Positions 42,842-52,561 of a stretch of DNA of 64,000 nt are shown here, piece by piece. This stretch comes from an uncultured Saprospiraceae bacterium (GTDB lineage: Bacteria > Bacteroidota > Bacteroidia > Chitinophagales > Saprospiraceae). The stretch is from the NCBI GenBank assembly GCA_937926205.1, contig CALEYL010000011.1:124001-188000 (forward strand), read 5' to 3'. Numbering within the stretch: the stretch's first letter is position 1; every line of letters starts with the position of its first letter. The translations under genes and the position numbers were made by a program. Below the pieces are notes generated by a model. That model had not been told where the DNA came from, ran no database searches, and saw only the letters and a list, made by a program, of their open reading frames with translations.

Positions 42842-44974
42842 ATGGCAAAAGATCTAAAATACACCAGGAATATTGGTATTGCCGCGCACATTGACGCCGG
42901 TAAAACCACCACCACCGAGCGCATCCTTTATTACACCGGCGTTTCTTACAAAATCGGTGAAGTACATGATGGCGCTGCAACGATGGACTGGATGGAACAG
43001 GAACAGGAGCGTGGTATTACCATCACTTCTGCTGCTACCAAGTGTTCCTGGACATTAGATGATAAAAAGTACGACTTCAACATCATCGATACCCCGGGCC
43101 ACGTGGATTTTACGGTTGAGGTAAACCGTTCTCTGCGTGTTCTTGATGGTCTGGTTTTCCTGTTCAGCGCCGTTGATGGTGTTGAACCACAGTCGGAAAC
43201 CAACTGGCGCCTTGCCGATAATTATAAGGTGCCGCGCATTGGGTTTGTGAATAAAATGGACCGTTCGGGCGCCGATTTCTTTATGGTGGTGAACGACATG
43301 CGCGAGAAATTGGGATCCAATGCCATTCCGCTGCAGGTACCAATCGGGGCTGAAGAGAAATTCAAAGGCGTTGTTGACCTCATAACGAATCAGGCCATTA
43401 TTTGGAATGAGCACGACATGGGGATGACTTTTGAGGAAATTCCAATCCCTGCTGACCTGGTTGATCAGGTAAACGAATACCGCGCAAAACTGGTAGAGGC
43501 TGCTGCTGAATTCGACGATTCGCTGATGGAAAAGTTCTTCGAAGATCCAGACTCCATCACGATTCCTGAATTGCGTGCCGGTGTTCGCCAGGCGGTTATG
43601 AGCATGAAGATTACGCCGGTCCTTTGCGGATCAGCTTTCAAAAATAAAGGAGTACAGGCTTGTCTGGATGCGGTTTGCTACTACATGCCTTCACCCCTCG
43701 ATGTTGAGGCCATTAAAGGAACCAACCCGAAAACGGATGAAGAAGTTATCCGCAATCCAACGGTAAACGATCCTTTTGCTGCCCTGGCATTTAAAATTGC
43801 AACGGATCCTTTCGTAGGTCGCCTTTGTTACATCCGCGTTTACTCCGGTAAACTCGATGCAGGCTCTTATGTATTGAACACCCGCAATGGCAACAAAGAA
43901 CGCATCTCCCGTCTGTATCAAATGCACGCCAACAAGCAATTGCCGATTGAGCGGGTAGAAGCCGGAGATATTGCAGCAGCAGTTGGTTTCAAAGATATCC
44001 GTACAGGAGATACGCTTTGCGATCTCGATCATCCGATCGTTCTGGAAAGCATGGTTTTCCCGGATCCTGTAATCGGGATTTCGATTGAACCAAAATCTGA
44101 GAAAGACCTCGACAAGCTGGGTATGGCGCTTGCTAAACTGGCTGAAGAAGATCCGACTTTCCGCATTCGTTTCGACAAAGACACCAACCAAACCGTTATC
44201 AGCGGTATGGGTGAGTTGCACCTCGAAATCATTGTCGACCGTCTGAGACGCGAATTTAAAGTAGAATGTAACCAGGGGCAGCCCGAGGTTAACTATAAAG
44301 AGGCTTTAACGCAAACGGTTTCTCACCGCGAGCGCCTCAAGAAACAAACAGGTGGTTCCGGTATGTTCGCCGATATGGAATTTGAAATCGGTCCTGCCGA
44401 TGAAGAATTCCTCGAAAGCGACGATTTCAAAAGCGGCAAAAAACGCCTCCAGATGGACTGGGCGATTGTCGGTGGCGCCATCGATAAAAACTACCTGAAG
44501 CCGATTACTGACGGTTTCAATGCAATGATGGATAACGGCGTACTGGCAGGATACGGTATAGACAGCATGAAAGTGCGGGTTTATGACGGTTCTATGCACG
44601 CGGTTGACTCCAAACCGGTTGCTTTCGAACTTTGCGCAAAAGACGGTTTCCGTGCTGCAGCGCCCAAGGCGAAGCCGGTGTTACTTGAACCCATCATGAA
44701 GCTCGAAGTGGTTACGCCCGATGAATACGTCGGTAACGTAATCGGTGACCTGAGCCGCCGTCGCGGTTTGCCGAAAGGCCAGGAAGCACGCTCGGGCGCT
44801 ATCGCAGTACAGGCTGAAGTGCCACTTTCCGAGATGTTCGGTTATGTAACTTCGCTCAGAACCATTACATCGGGCCGTGCAACTTCTACGATGGAGTTTT
44901 CACACTATTCCGAAGTACCTGCGGGTATCGGAAAAGAGATCATCGAGAAGGCGAAAGGCGCCGTTAAGGTCTAA
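42842..44974 (+). CDS. fusA: Elongation factor G
   Basis: 710 residues. GTPase motifs AHIDAGKTTTTERIL, DTPGHVDF and NKMDR are intact, followed by the switch-2 region, domain II, and domains III-V (RMELLKEEADP-type region here MALAKLAEEDPTFRIRFDKD; GGSGMFADM; AAPKAKPVLLEPIMKLEVVT; YSEVPAGIGKEII). EF-G translocates mRNA and tRNA on the ribosome. In many bacteria tufA follows here; it does not in this window, so EF-Tu is encoded elsewhere. Downstream are two strong hairpins. Confidence 0.99.
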   Translation: MAKDLKYTRNIGIAAHIDAGKTTTTERILYYTGVSYKIGEVHDGAATMDWMEQEQERGITITSAATKCSWTLDDKKYDFNIIDTPGHVDFTVEVNRSLRVLDGLVFLFSAVDGVEPQSETNWRLADNYKVPRIGFVNKMDRSGADFFMVVNDMREKLGSNAIPLQVPIGAEEKFKGVVDLITNQAIIWNEHDMGMTFEEIPIPADLVDQVNEYRAKLVEAAAEFDDSLMEKFFEDPDSITIPELRAGVRQAVMSMKITPVLCGSAFKNKGVQACLDAVCYYMPSPLDVEAIKGTNPKTDEEVIRNPTVNDPFAALAFKIATDPFVGRLCYIRVYSGKLDAGSYVLNTRNGNKERISRLYQMHANKQLPIERVEAGDIAAAVGFKDIRTGDTLCDLDHPIVLESMVFPDPVIGISIEPKSEKDLDKLGMALAKLAEEDPTFRIRFDKDTNQTVISGMGELHLEIIVDRLRREFKVECNQGQPEVNYKEALTQTVSHRERLKKQTGGSGMFADMEFEIGPADEEFLESDDFKSGKKRLQMDWAIVGGAIDKNYLKPITDGFNAMMDNGVLAGYGIDSMKVRVYDGSMHAVDSKPVAFELCAKDGFRAAAPKAKPVLLEPIMKLEVVTPDEYVGNVIGDLSRRRGLPKGQEARSGAIAVQAEVPLSEMFGYVTSLRTITSGRATSTMEFSHYSEVPAGIGKEIIEKAKGAVKV

Positions 44975-44996
44975 TTGAAAAGATTAATTTCACAAT

Positions 44997-45050
44997 CCTG
45001 TTGAAAGTTCGCCATAAACGAACTTTCAACAGGCCTGCAAAAGCGCAGGC
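44997..45050 (+). terminator. Double hairpin between fusA and rpsJ
   Basis: First hairpin: perfect 15-bp stem CCTGTTGAAAGTTCG (44997-45011) with CGAACTTTCAACAGG (45019-45033). Second: GCCTGC (45033-45038) with GCAGGC (45045-45050), followed by ATAAGTTTTT. The second resembles an intrinsic terminator; the first has no T tract. It marks the border between str and S10 clusters and may reduce or regulate read-through. Confidence 0.7.
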
Positions 45051-45081
45051 ATAAGTTTTTGACAAAATATTCTGAAAAGGC

Positions 45082-45390
45082 ATGAATCAGAAAATCAGAA
45101 TTAAACTACGCTCTTACGATCACAATTTAGTGGATAAGTCAACTGAAAAGATCGTGAAGACGGTAAAAAGTAGTGGGGCTGTTGTAACTGGCCCGATTCC
45201 GCTGCCCACTGAAAAGCAGATCTTCACCGTGCTCCGTTCTCCGCACGTTAACAAGAAGTCTCGTGAGCAGTTCCAGTTGCGCACCCACAAGCGCCTGATC
45301 GAAATCTATTCTCCCACACAGAAGACAGTAGACGCACTGTCCAAGTTGGAGCTGCCAAGCGGAGTGGATATCCAGGTTAAATTGACATAA
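45082..45390 (+). CDS. rpsJ: 30S ribosomal protein S10
   Basis: 102 residues, matching the family (IRIKLRSYDHNLVDKSTEKI, GPIPLPTEK, RTHKRLIEI, LPSGVDIQVKL). S10 is a 30S head protein and also the NusE transcription factor. First gene of the S10 cluster proper, followed by a 219-nt structured spacer. Confidence 0.99.
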   Translation: MNQKIRIKLRSYDHNLVDKSTEKIVKTVKSSGAVVTGPIPLPTEKQIFTVLRSPHVNKKSREQFQLRTHKRLIEIYSPTQKTVDALSKLELPSGVDIQVKLT

Positions 45391-45401
45391 GAATTATTAA
45401 C

Positions 45402-45460
45402 GCCGGACAGCCAGAAGCCATTAACCATGGCGATCCGGCCTACCGGGTTTGTTCGAACCT
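45402..45460 (+). promoter_or_regulatory. Structured RNA candidate in the rpsJ-rplC spacer
   Basis: Nested stem: GCCGGA (45402-45407) with TCCGGC (45434-45439) enclosing GCCAT (45417-45421) with ATGGC (45427-45431), then GGTT/GAACC immediately after. The spacer (45391-45609, 219 nt) is much longer than others in the S10 cluster. No T tract follows, so it is not an ordinary terminator; an autoregulatory leader is possible but unproven. Confidence 0.5.
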
Positions 45461-45609
45461 TTTGATTTGTCGGATTCAATGAATTCACAACATCTGTAAA
45501 TTGCTCTCAAGGCAAAAACAGACGTTTCCATTCATTTGCCTCCGCCACTTCCTTGCTCTAGCGAATCCGGAAAAGGCATCTGGCATGTCGTTTAAAATAT
45601 ACGGCTAAT

Positions 45610-46236
45610 ATGAACGGACTAATCGGTAAAAAAATCGGAATGACCAGTATTTATGACAAAGCTGGTCGTAACGTAGCTTGCACCGTAATAGAAGCGGGAC
45701 CTTGCGTCGTGACTCAGGTAAAAACCGAAGACACCGACGGCTATTCTGCGCTTCAATTGGGCTTTGGCGAAGCTAAAGCAAAAAACACACCCAATCCTTT
45801 GATCGGTCACTTTGAAAAAGCAAAGACCGGCCCAAAGAGAAAGGTGATTGAATTCCGCGACTTCAACATCGTTCAGAAATCTCTGGGAGATGTGGTAACG
45901 GTAAGCGATCTGTTTAATGAAGGCGATCAGGTTCACGCAGTAGGTATTACCAAAGGTAAAGGCTTCCAGGGGGTTGTCAAGCGGCACGGTTTTCACGGTG
46001 TTGGCGGTCAGACCCACGGTCAGCATAACCGCGGACGTGCTCCCGGATCAATTGGTGCATCGTCTTTTCCGTCCAAAGTATTCAAGGGAATGCGCATGGC
46101 CGGCCGCGATGGTGGCGACAGGGTTAAGGTCAAAAACCTGGAAGTGGTAAAAGTACTTCCAGAGAAAAACCTGATCCTGATAAAAGGCGCTATCCCGGGA
46201 CACAAAGGCGCATACGTGATCATCGAGAAAAAGTAA
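45610..46236 (+). CDS. rplC: 50S ribosomal protein L3
   Basis: 208 residues. Family motifs MNGLIGKKIGMTSIYDKAGR, KGFQGVVKRHGF and GQHNRGRAPGSIGASSFPS, whose glutamine is the residue methylated by PrmB in several bacteria. L3 is an early 50S assembly protein at the peptidyl-transferase region. Confidence 0.99.
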   Translation: MNGLIGKKIGMTSIYDKAGRNVACTVIEAGPCVVTQVKTEDTDGYSALQLGFGEAKAKNTPNPLIGHFEKAKTGPKRKVIEFRDFNIVQKSLGDVVTVSDLFNEGDQVHAVGITKGKGFQGVVKRHGFHGVGGQTHGQHNRGRAPGSIGASSFPSKVFKGMRMAGRDGGDRVKVKNLEVVKVLPEKNLILIKGAIPGHKGAYVIIEKK

Positions 46237-46293
46237 TCATTCTTCCAATGTCTGCGACGCCTCATTTAGCGGCACGCGATAAATGACATAGCA

Positions 46294-46920
46294 ATGAAAG
46301 TTGACGTAGTAAATATTCAGGGACAACACACCGGCCGGCAGATTGAATTGCCGGAATCCATCTTCGGCGTTGAGCCAAGTGAGCATGCGGTCTATTTGTC
46401 TGTGAAACAGTACCTGGCCAGTCAGCGTCAGGGTACGCACAAATCAAAAGAGCGCAGCGAAATATCAGGCTCTACCCGCAAGCTCCACCGCCAGAAAGGA
46501 ACGGGGGGATCGCGTAAAGGGGATACCAACAACCCACTTTACATGGGTGGTGGTCGTGTATTCGGTCCGCGTCCACGCAATTACGACATCAAATTGAACA
46601 AGAAAGTGAAGCGTCTTGCACGCAAATCTGCCTTGTCCTTCAAAGCCAGTGTCGGTAAAATTGTGGTGGTTGAAGATTTTTCTTTTGAGTCGCCAAGAAC
46701 GAAGGAGTTCATCAACATCCTCATGCGTTTGAAAGTGAATGAAGAAAAAACGCTGCTGATTACACCGGAGCTCGAAAAAGAAGTCTACCTGTCAGCACGT
46801 AACCTGCAAAAAGCAGAGGTAGTGCGCGCATCTGATGTGAACACTTATCAGATTTTGCATGCAGGTACGCTGATTATTTCAGAAGGTGCAGTTTCCAGAA
46901 TTGAAGAAACACTTGCTTAA
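46294..46920 (+). CDS. rplD: 50S ribosomal protein L4
   Basis: 208 residues. Contains the loop KQYLASQRQGTHKSKERSE and RKLHRQKGTGGSRKGD that lines the exit tunnel, and the MGGGRVFGPRPRNYDIKLNK region. In E. coli L4 represses the S10 operon; a similar role here would be consistent with the structured spacers upstream, but no homology to that leader is evident. Confidence 0.98.
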   Translation: MKVDVVNIQGQHTGRQIELPESIFGVEPSEHAVYLSVKQYLASQRQGTHKSKERSEISGSTRKLHRQKGTGGSRKGDTNNPLYMGGGRVFGPRPRNYDIKLNKKVKRLARKSALSFKASVGKIVVVEDFSFESPRTKEFINILMRLKVNEEKTLLITPELEKEVYLSARNLQKAEVVRASDVNTYQILHAGTLIISEGAVSRIEETLA

Positions 46921-46969
46921 ATCATAACTGACTCGTTGCCGAGCAGTAGAAAGCAAAATTCGCAAGACA

Positions 46970-47266
46970 ATGGCAAAGAAAATTTTAATCAAGCCGGTAA
47001 TTACTGAGAAATCGGAGAAACTCTCCGGTAAGTACAACCGCTACACCTTTGTTGTTGACAAAAAAGTCAACAAGATTGAAATCAAGAAGGCAGTAGAGGA
47101 CATGTATGGCGTCAGTGTAGAGTCCGTCAATACGATGGTGATGCCGGCAAAGATCATCACCCGTTCTACGAAAGCGGGGATTGCCCGGGGCATGAAAGGC
47201 TCTTACAAAAAAGCTCTGGTAACGCTTTCCGGCGGAGATGAAATCAACTTCTACGGAGATATTTAA
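46970..47266 (+). CDS. rplW: 50S ribosomal protein L23
   Basis: 98 residues, with LIKPVITEKSEKLSGKYNRY and KKAVEDMYGVSVESVNTMV typical of L23. It sits beside the exit tunnel and docks trigger factor and SRP. Confidence 0.98.
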   Translation: MAKKILIKPVITEKSEKLSGKYNRYTFVVDKKVNKIEIKKAVEDMYGVSVESVNTMVMPAKIITRSTKAGIARGMKGSYKKALVTLSGGDEINFYGDI

Positions 47267-47328
47267 TTCATTTACGAAGCGCAGGGGCTGATATCCCGGC
47301 GCACTTGTGATCAAGAAATACCAAGACA

Positions 47329-48156
<828 letters not shown>

Positions 48157-48210
48157 TCTAATTAACAGTAAGATAAGCGCATTTGCGCAAGTTAAAAATC
48201 TGAGACGGAC

Positions 48211-48474
48211 ATGGCAAGATCTATTAAGAAAGGCCCATACGTGTTTTTTAAGTTGTTAGAAAAAGTGCTCAAAGCGAAGCAGTCTAACAAGAAAACCGTA
48301 ATCAAAACGTGGTCTCGCTCATCCATGATCATTCCGGACATGGTGGGGGAAACGATCGCCGTTCACAACGGGAAAAATTTTGTACCGGTGTTCGTCACCG
48401 AAAACATGGTAGGACACAAATTAGGAGAATTTGCACCTACCCGTAATTTCAAGGGACACTCTGGTAACCGTTAA
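48211..48474 (+). CDS. rpsS: 30S ribosomal protein S19
   Basis: 87 residues, with the family patterns MARSIKKGPYV, RSSMIIPDMVGETIAVHNGK and LGEFAPTRNFKGHSGN. It is a 30S head protein near the A-site tRNA. Confidence 0.99.
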   Translation: MARSIKKGPYVFFKLLEKVLKAKQSNKKTVIKTWSRSSMIIPDMVGETIAVHNGKNFVPVFVTENMVGHKLGEFAPTRNFKGHSGNR

Positions 48475-48511
48475 TAGCACCCAAAATTGGCGTGCATAAT
48501 TTTGCAAAGCA

Positions 48512-48874
48512 ATGGAAGCAGTATCTAAACTGAGAAACATCCCGATGTCGGCGCGCAAGATGCGCTTGGTTGCGGACAATATCAGGGGCAAAAAAGTAGA
48601 TGAGGCGCTCTCAATTTTGCGCTTCACCAAACGCGAATCGGCAACTTGGCTGGAAAAGGCATTGCTTTCCGCTGTCGCCAACTGGGAAAACAAAAACGAT
48701 GGTAAAAGTGCAGACGATCACGATCTGTTTGTAAAAACCATCTTCTCAGATGAAGGCACAATGCTGAAGCGTTTTCGCCCAGCTCCGCATGGTCGGGCAA
48801 ACCGCATTCGCAAGCGGACTAACCATGTGACGATTGTGGTTGACAGTAAAAATGCCGTTGCAACTGCCGAGTAA
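48512..48874 (+). CDS. rplV: 50S ribosomal protein L22
   Basis: 120 residues. Contains the helix LRNIPMSARKMRLVADNIRG and the long hairpin FRPAPHGRANRIRKRTNHVT that reaches into the exit tunnel, where macrolide-resistance changes can occur. Confidence 0.98.
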   Translation: MEAVSKLRNIPMSARKMRLVADNIRGKKVDEALSILRFTKRESATWLEKALLSAVANWENKNDGKSADDHDLFVKTIFSDEGTMLKRFRPAPHGRANRIRKRTNHVTIVVDSKNAVATAE

Positions 48875-48935
48875 AGCAGTTTTGCCACACGGCCTGAATA
48901 CAAAATAAAGTTTATTCAAATTCAATAGTACCGTA

Positions 48936-49754
48936 ATGGGTCAAAAGACAAATCCGATTGGCAATCGTTTGGGCATCATCCGCGGATGGGACTCTAACTG
49001 GTTTGCAGACAAGGACTTTGCAGGCAAAGTAATTGAAGATGAACACATCCGCAATTATCTCAATGCCCGTATCGTAAAAGGCGGTATCGCACGTATTGTA
49101 ATCGAACGCACGCTGAAGCGGGTTACGGTTACCATTCATACCTCCCGCCCTGGTATCATCATCGGTAAAGGCGGCCAGGAAGTCGATCGCATCCGTGAAG
49201 AGCTTAAGAAGTTGAGCAACAAAGACGTTCAGATCAACATTGTGGAAATCCGCAAAGCTGAACTTGATGCGGCAATCGTTGCAGAATCCATCGCCAAGCA
49301 GCTCGAATCAAGGATCAACTATCGCCGTGCCATTAAAATGGCTATCCAGGCAACCATTCGCGCTGGTGCTGAAGGAATTAAAGTTCGCATCTCCGGTCGT
49401 TTGAATGGAGCGGAAATGGCTCGTACGGAAGAATACAAAGAAGGCCGTACACCGCTGCATACCTTCCGTGCCGACATCGACTATGCGCTGAAAGAAGCAC
49501 AAACCGTGTATGGAAAGATCGGTATTAAAACCTGGATCTGTCGCGGAGAAGTTTACGGAAAGCGCGATCTGTCTCCTAATGTTGGCGTGACGAAAAAAGA
49601 AACGCAGCCTGGCAGCGAACGCAATGAAAGAGGCGAAAGAAATGACAGGGGTGGCGATCGCAGAGACCGCGGCGGACGCGGTGATAATCGTGGTGGCGGC
49701 AACCGCAGAGGCGGTGGTGGCAGCGGCGGTGGAAGAAATCCAAGAAGAGATTAG
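48936..49754 (+). CDS. rpsC: 30S ribosomal protein S3 with Arg/Gly-rich tail
   Basis: 272 residues; the family usually ends near 210-240. The normal part includes GQKTNPIGNRLGIIRGWDSN, the KH domain with SRPGIIIGKGGQEVDRIREEL, and GRTPLHTFRADIDYALKEA. About 55 extra C-terminal residues are rich in Arg, Gly, Asp and Asn (ERNERGERNDRGGDRRDRGG and GGGNRRGGGGSGGG), an RGG-like tail that should be disordered and may bind RNA. The tail is unlike the rest in composition. Confidence 0.98.
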   Translation: MGQKTNPIGNRLGIIRGWDSNWFADKDFAGKVIEDEHIRNYLNARIVKGGIARIVIERTLKRVTVTIHTSRPGIIIGKGGQEVDRIREELKKLSNKDVQINIVEIRKAELDAAIVAESIAKQLESRINYRRAIKMAIQATIRAGAEGIKVRISGRLNGAEMARTEEYKEGRTPLHTFRADIDYALKEAQTVYGKIGIKTWICRGEVYGKRDLSPNVGVTKKETQPGSERNERGERNDRGGDRRDRGGRGDNRGGGNRRGGGGSGGGRNPRRD

Positions 49755-49852
49755 AATATTCTGAAAATATTGCCGTACCTTCGCCGAGCTTTTTCGGATA
49801 CCTTGTGAAATGGGGTCAAAAGCAGGAGAAAATCGGCAAAATGCGTTGAATC

Positions 49853-50281
49853 ATGTTACAGCCAAAAAGAACAAGATACCGTAAGCAGCATAAATCCACA
49901 GGCGTCAAAGACGGTGTAGCCCACAGAGGTGCAACGATCTCCTTTGGAGAATATGGCCTGAAGGCAATTACTGGCGGACGGATTACGAATCGCCAGATTG
50001 AATCGGCTCGTATTGCCATGACGCGTCACATGAAACGTGAAGGTAAAGTGTGGATTCGCATCTTCCCGGATAAACCGGTTACCAAGAAGCCTCAGGAAGT
50101 GCGTATGGGTAAGGGTAAAGGCCCGCTCGATCACTATGTGGCAGTTGTAGCGCCAGGTCGGATTATGTTTGAAATAGAAGGCGTACCGTATGAAACAGCC
50201 GCTGAAGCCCTTCGCCTTGCTGCGCAAAAGCTTCCGCTGCTGACGAAAACGATCACACGCCTTGACCTTGCAGGCAAATAA
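49853..50281 (+). CDS. rplP: 50S ribosomal protein L16
   Basis: 142 residues, starting MLQPKRTRYRKQHK. Contains GRITNRQIESARIAMTRHMK and KPQEVRMGKGKGPLDHYVAV, including the arginine region hydroxylated in some bacteria. L16 organises the A-site of the 50S subunit. Confidence 0.99.
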   Translation: MLQPKRTRYRKQHKSTGVKDGVAHRGATISFGEYGLKAITGGRITNRQIESARIAMTRHMKREGKVWIRIFPDKPVTKKPQEVRMGKGKGPLDHYVAVVAPGRIMFEIEGVPYETAAEALRLAAQKLPLLTKTITRLDLAGK

Positions 50282-50318
50282 CCAATGTGGTTTTTGAATT
50301 CTTTGAATTATTCAGACA

Positions 50319-50579
50319 ATGGCAAATAGTAAAAATCTTGAAATAAAAGGGCTGTCAGATGCCGAACTGATTGATGAGCTGGCCTCTATGGAACGGGAAT
50401 ATCAAAAATTCCAGTTCGACCACGCCATCAAAGGTTTGGAAAACCCTTTGTCACTGAAGGAAATGCGCCGCGATATTGCCCGTGTAAAAACGGAAATGCG
50501 GAGCAGAGAACTGGCAAACATGTCACCTGAAGCGCTGGCTAAGCGCTCCAAGTTGCGTGTAAGACGCCGTAGTGAATAA
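50319..50579 (+). CDS. rpmC: 50S ribosomal protein L29
   Basis: 86 residues, longer than the usual 60-70 because of extensions at both ends. The core LSDAELIDELASMEREYQKF and NPLSLKEMRRDIARVKTEMR is typical of L29, which sits at the exit tunnel near L23. Confidence 0.97.
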   Translation: MANSKNLEIKGLSDAELIDELASMEREYQKFQFDHAIKGLENPLSLKEMRRDIARVKTEMRSRELANMSPEALAKRSKLRVRRRSE

Positions 50580-50615
50580 GACTGACGTTTTTTATAATTA
50601 ATTTCATTTATCACA

Positions 50616-50873
50616 ATGGAAGAGAGGAATCTCAGAAAGCAGCGGGTTGGTCTTGTAACAAGTGCCAAGATGGACAAAACCATCACGGTTTCTACCGAAC
50701 GTAAACTTCGCCACCCTATTTATGGCAAGTTTGTAAAAAAGACCAAAACCTTTATGGCGCACGACGAAGGCAACGAGTGCAATGTCGGCGATACGGTGCG
50801 CATCATGGAGACGCGTCCGTTAAGCAAACTCAAGCGCTGGCGTTTGGTTGAAATTGTCGAAAGGGCTAAATAA
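50616..50873 (+). CDS. rpsQ: 30S ribosomal protein S17
   Basis: 85 residues, with RKQRVGLVTSAKMDKTITVS and FMAHDEGNECNVGDTVRIME, ending in SKLKRWRLVEIVE, all typical of S17, a primary 30S assembly protein binding 16S rRNA. Confidence 0.98.
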   Translation: MEERNLRKQRVGLVTSAKMDKTITVSTERKLRHPIYGKFVKKTKTFMAHDEGNECNVGDTVRIMETRPLSKLKRWRLVEIVERAK

Positions 50874-50891
50874 AATAAAATTCTGTAAAAG

Positions 50892-51257
50892 ATGATACAG
50901 CAAGAGAGCAGGCTCAGAGTAGCTGACAACAGCGGTGCAAAAGAAGTGCTGTGCATTCGGGTTTTGGGAGGTTCCAAACGCCGCTACGCCTCAGTAGGCG
51001 ACAAAATCGTGGTTTCCGTTAAGGAAGCTTCGCCGGGCGGCATTAAAAAAGGAACGGTTTCGAAAGCCGTTGTGGTGCGCACGAAAAAAGAAATCCGCCG
51101 CAAAGATGGCTCTTATATCCGTTTTGACGACAACGCAGTCGTGTTGTTGACTGCACAGGATGAGCCGAGGGGTACGCGTATCTTCGGACCTGTTGCACGG
51201 GAACTGCGTGAAAAGGATTACATGCGAATCATATCGCTGGCTCCTGAAGTACTGTAA
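50892..51257 (+). CDS. rplN: 50S ribosomal protein L14
   Basis: 121 residues, starting MIQQESRLRVADNSGAKEVL, with VGDKIVVSVKEASPGG and GTRIFGPVARELREKDYMRI. L14 contacts the 30S subunit and is the docking site of the silencing factor RsfS. Confidence 0.99.
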   Translation: MIQQESRLRVADNSGAKEVLCIRVLGGSKRRYASVGDKIVVSVKEASPGGIKKGTVSKAVVVRTKKEIRRKDGSYIRFDDNAVVLLTAQDEPRGTRIFGPVARELREKDYMRIISLAPEVL

Positions 51258-51284
51258 ATTTTCATTATTGTCAAGTTCTTAGTG

Positions 51285-51638
51285 ATGACAAAGCAAAATA
51301 ATCAGAAGCGTTTCGCTCCTAAATTGAAGATCAAAAAAGGGGACAAAGTCGTCGTTATCTCCGGCGCTTACAAAGACTCCTCTAAAGTTCGGGAAGTACT
51401 TGAGGTATTCCCCGATGAGAACCGGGCGATCGTGGATCAGGTGAATATGGCCAAGAAGCACACCAAGCCTACCCGTGAAAACCCGGGCAGCATCAATGAA
51501 ATTGCGAAGCCAATTCACCTTTCAAACTTAATGCTGGTAGACCCCAAAACGGGCAAGCCTACCCGCGTTGGCCGTAAACTTGCCGATAATGGCAAGATGA
51601 CGCGCTTTTCTAAAAAATCTGGAGAAATCATAGAATAA
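51285..51638 (+). CDS. rplX: 50S ribosomal protein L24
   Basis: 117 residues from the ATG at 51285; a GTG three bases earlier (51282) is less likely. KOW domain with KIKKGDKVVVISGAYKDSSK, then VNMAKKHTKPTRENPGSINE. L24 is an initiator of 50S assembly. Its stop overlaps the rplE start by one base (TAATG), so the two are translationally coupled. Confidence 0.98.
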   Translation: MTKQNNQKRFAPKLKIKKGDKVVVISGAYKDSSKVREVLEVFPDENRAIVDQVNMAKKHTKPTRENPGSINEIAKPIHLSNLMLVDPKTGKPTRVGRKLADNGKMTRFSKKSGEIIE

Positions 51639-52204
51639 TGAGCACGTTACCCAGACTCAAGAAGAAATACCGTGAAGAAGTTGCACCAAAATTAATGGAG
51701 CAATTTCAGTACAAAACGGTGATGCAGGTACCCAGACTGGTTAAAATTTCCATTAACCAGGGGGTAGGGGATGCAACGCAGGACAAAAAGTTGGTCGATA
51801 ACGCCATCGGTGAGATGAGCCTTATTACCGGTCAGCGTGCGGTACCTACCAAAGCCAGAAATGCCATCTCTAACTTCAAGCTTAGAGAAAACATGCCGAT
51901 TGGCGCAAAGGTTACCCTTCGCAATACCAAGATGTATGAATTTCTGGATCGCCTGATCACTGTGGCACTTCCACGTGTTCGCGATTTCCGCGGCATCAAC
52001 GACAAAAGTTTCGATGGCCGTGGCAACTATTCCTTAGGCATTACCGAACAAATTATCTTCCCTGAAATTGACCTGGACAAGGTAAGCAAGATCAGCGGTA
52101 TGGATATCACATTCGTTACGACCGCCAAAACAGATGCAGAAGCGCTTGAATTGCTCAAGCAGCTTGGCATGCCGTTTAAAGGTCAAAAAAATAACGCTGA
52201 ATAA
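51638..52204 (+). CDS. rplE: 50S ribosomal protein L5
   Basis: 188 residues, with VPRLVKISINQGVGDATQDK, LITGQRAVPTKARNAISNFK and DFRGINDKSFDGRGNYSLGI. L5 binds 5S rRNA with L18. The rpsN start follows just 1 nt after its stop. Confidence 0.99.
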   Translation: MSTLPRLKKKYREEVAPKLMEQFQYKTVMQVPRLVKISINQGVGDATQDKKLVDNAIGEMSLITGQRAVPTKARNAISNFKLRENMPIGAKVTLRNTKMYEFLDRLITVALPRVRDFRGINDKSFDGRGNYSLGITEQIIFPEIDLDKVSKISGMDITFVTTAKTDAEALELLKQLGMPFKGQKNNAE

Positions 52205-52205
52205 A

Positions 52206-52475
52206 ATGGCAAAGAAGTCCATCATTGCACGCGAGAAAAAGAAAGAACGCTTGGTCGCTAAATATGCAGAAAAGCGCAAAGAGTTGAAAGCAGAAGGCAA
52301 CTGGGATGAGTTGGATAAACTCCCCCGCGCTTCCAATCCAATTCGTTTGCACAACCGCTGCAAGCTCACAGGTCGCCCAAAAGGCTACATGCGCAAGTTT
52401 GGCCTTTGCCGGGTAAAATTCCGGGAAATGGCGCTCGACGGCAAAATACCTGGTATTACTAAAGCGAGCTGGTAA
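52206..52475 (+). CDS. rpsN: 30S ribosomal protein S14, zinc-free type
   Basis: 89 residues from the ATG at 52206, which begins MAKKSIIAREKKKERLVAKY. The C-terminal RNHCRLTGRPKG region reads LHNRCKLTGRPKGYMRKFGL; the CxxC pairs that bind zinc in the short S14 type are absent, so this is the longer zinc-free form. S14 sits in the 30S head. Confidence 0.98.
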   Translation: MAKKSIIAREKKKERLVAKYAEKRKELKAEGNWDELDKLPRASNPIRLHNRCKLTGRPKGYMRKFGLCRVKFREMALDGKIPGITKASW

Positions 52476-52561
52476 AGTCAAGCTCTTTTTCTTCTATATT
52501 TTTTCACAGCTGACAAGGTTCCGGATTTTACAGGAAAACCGGTCGGCGAAATGCTCAACTA

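Noticed and set aside
45440..45480. tRNA-like GTTCGAACC in the rpsJ-rplC spacer
   Set aside because: Only a short T-loop-like palindrome; no acceptor, D- or anticodon stem fits around it.
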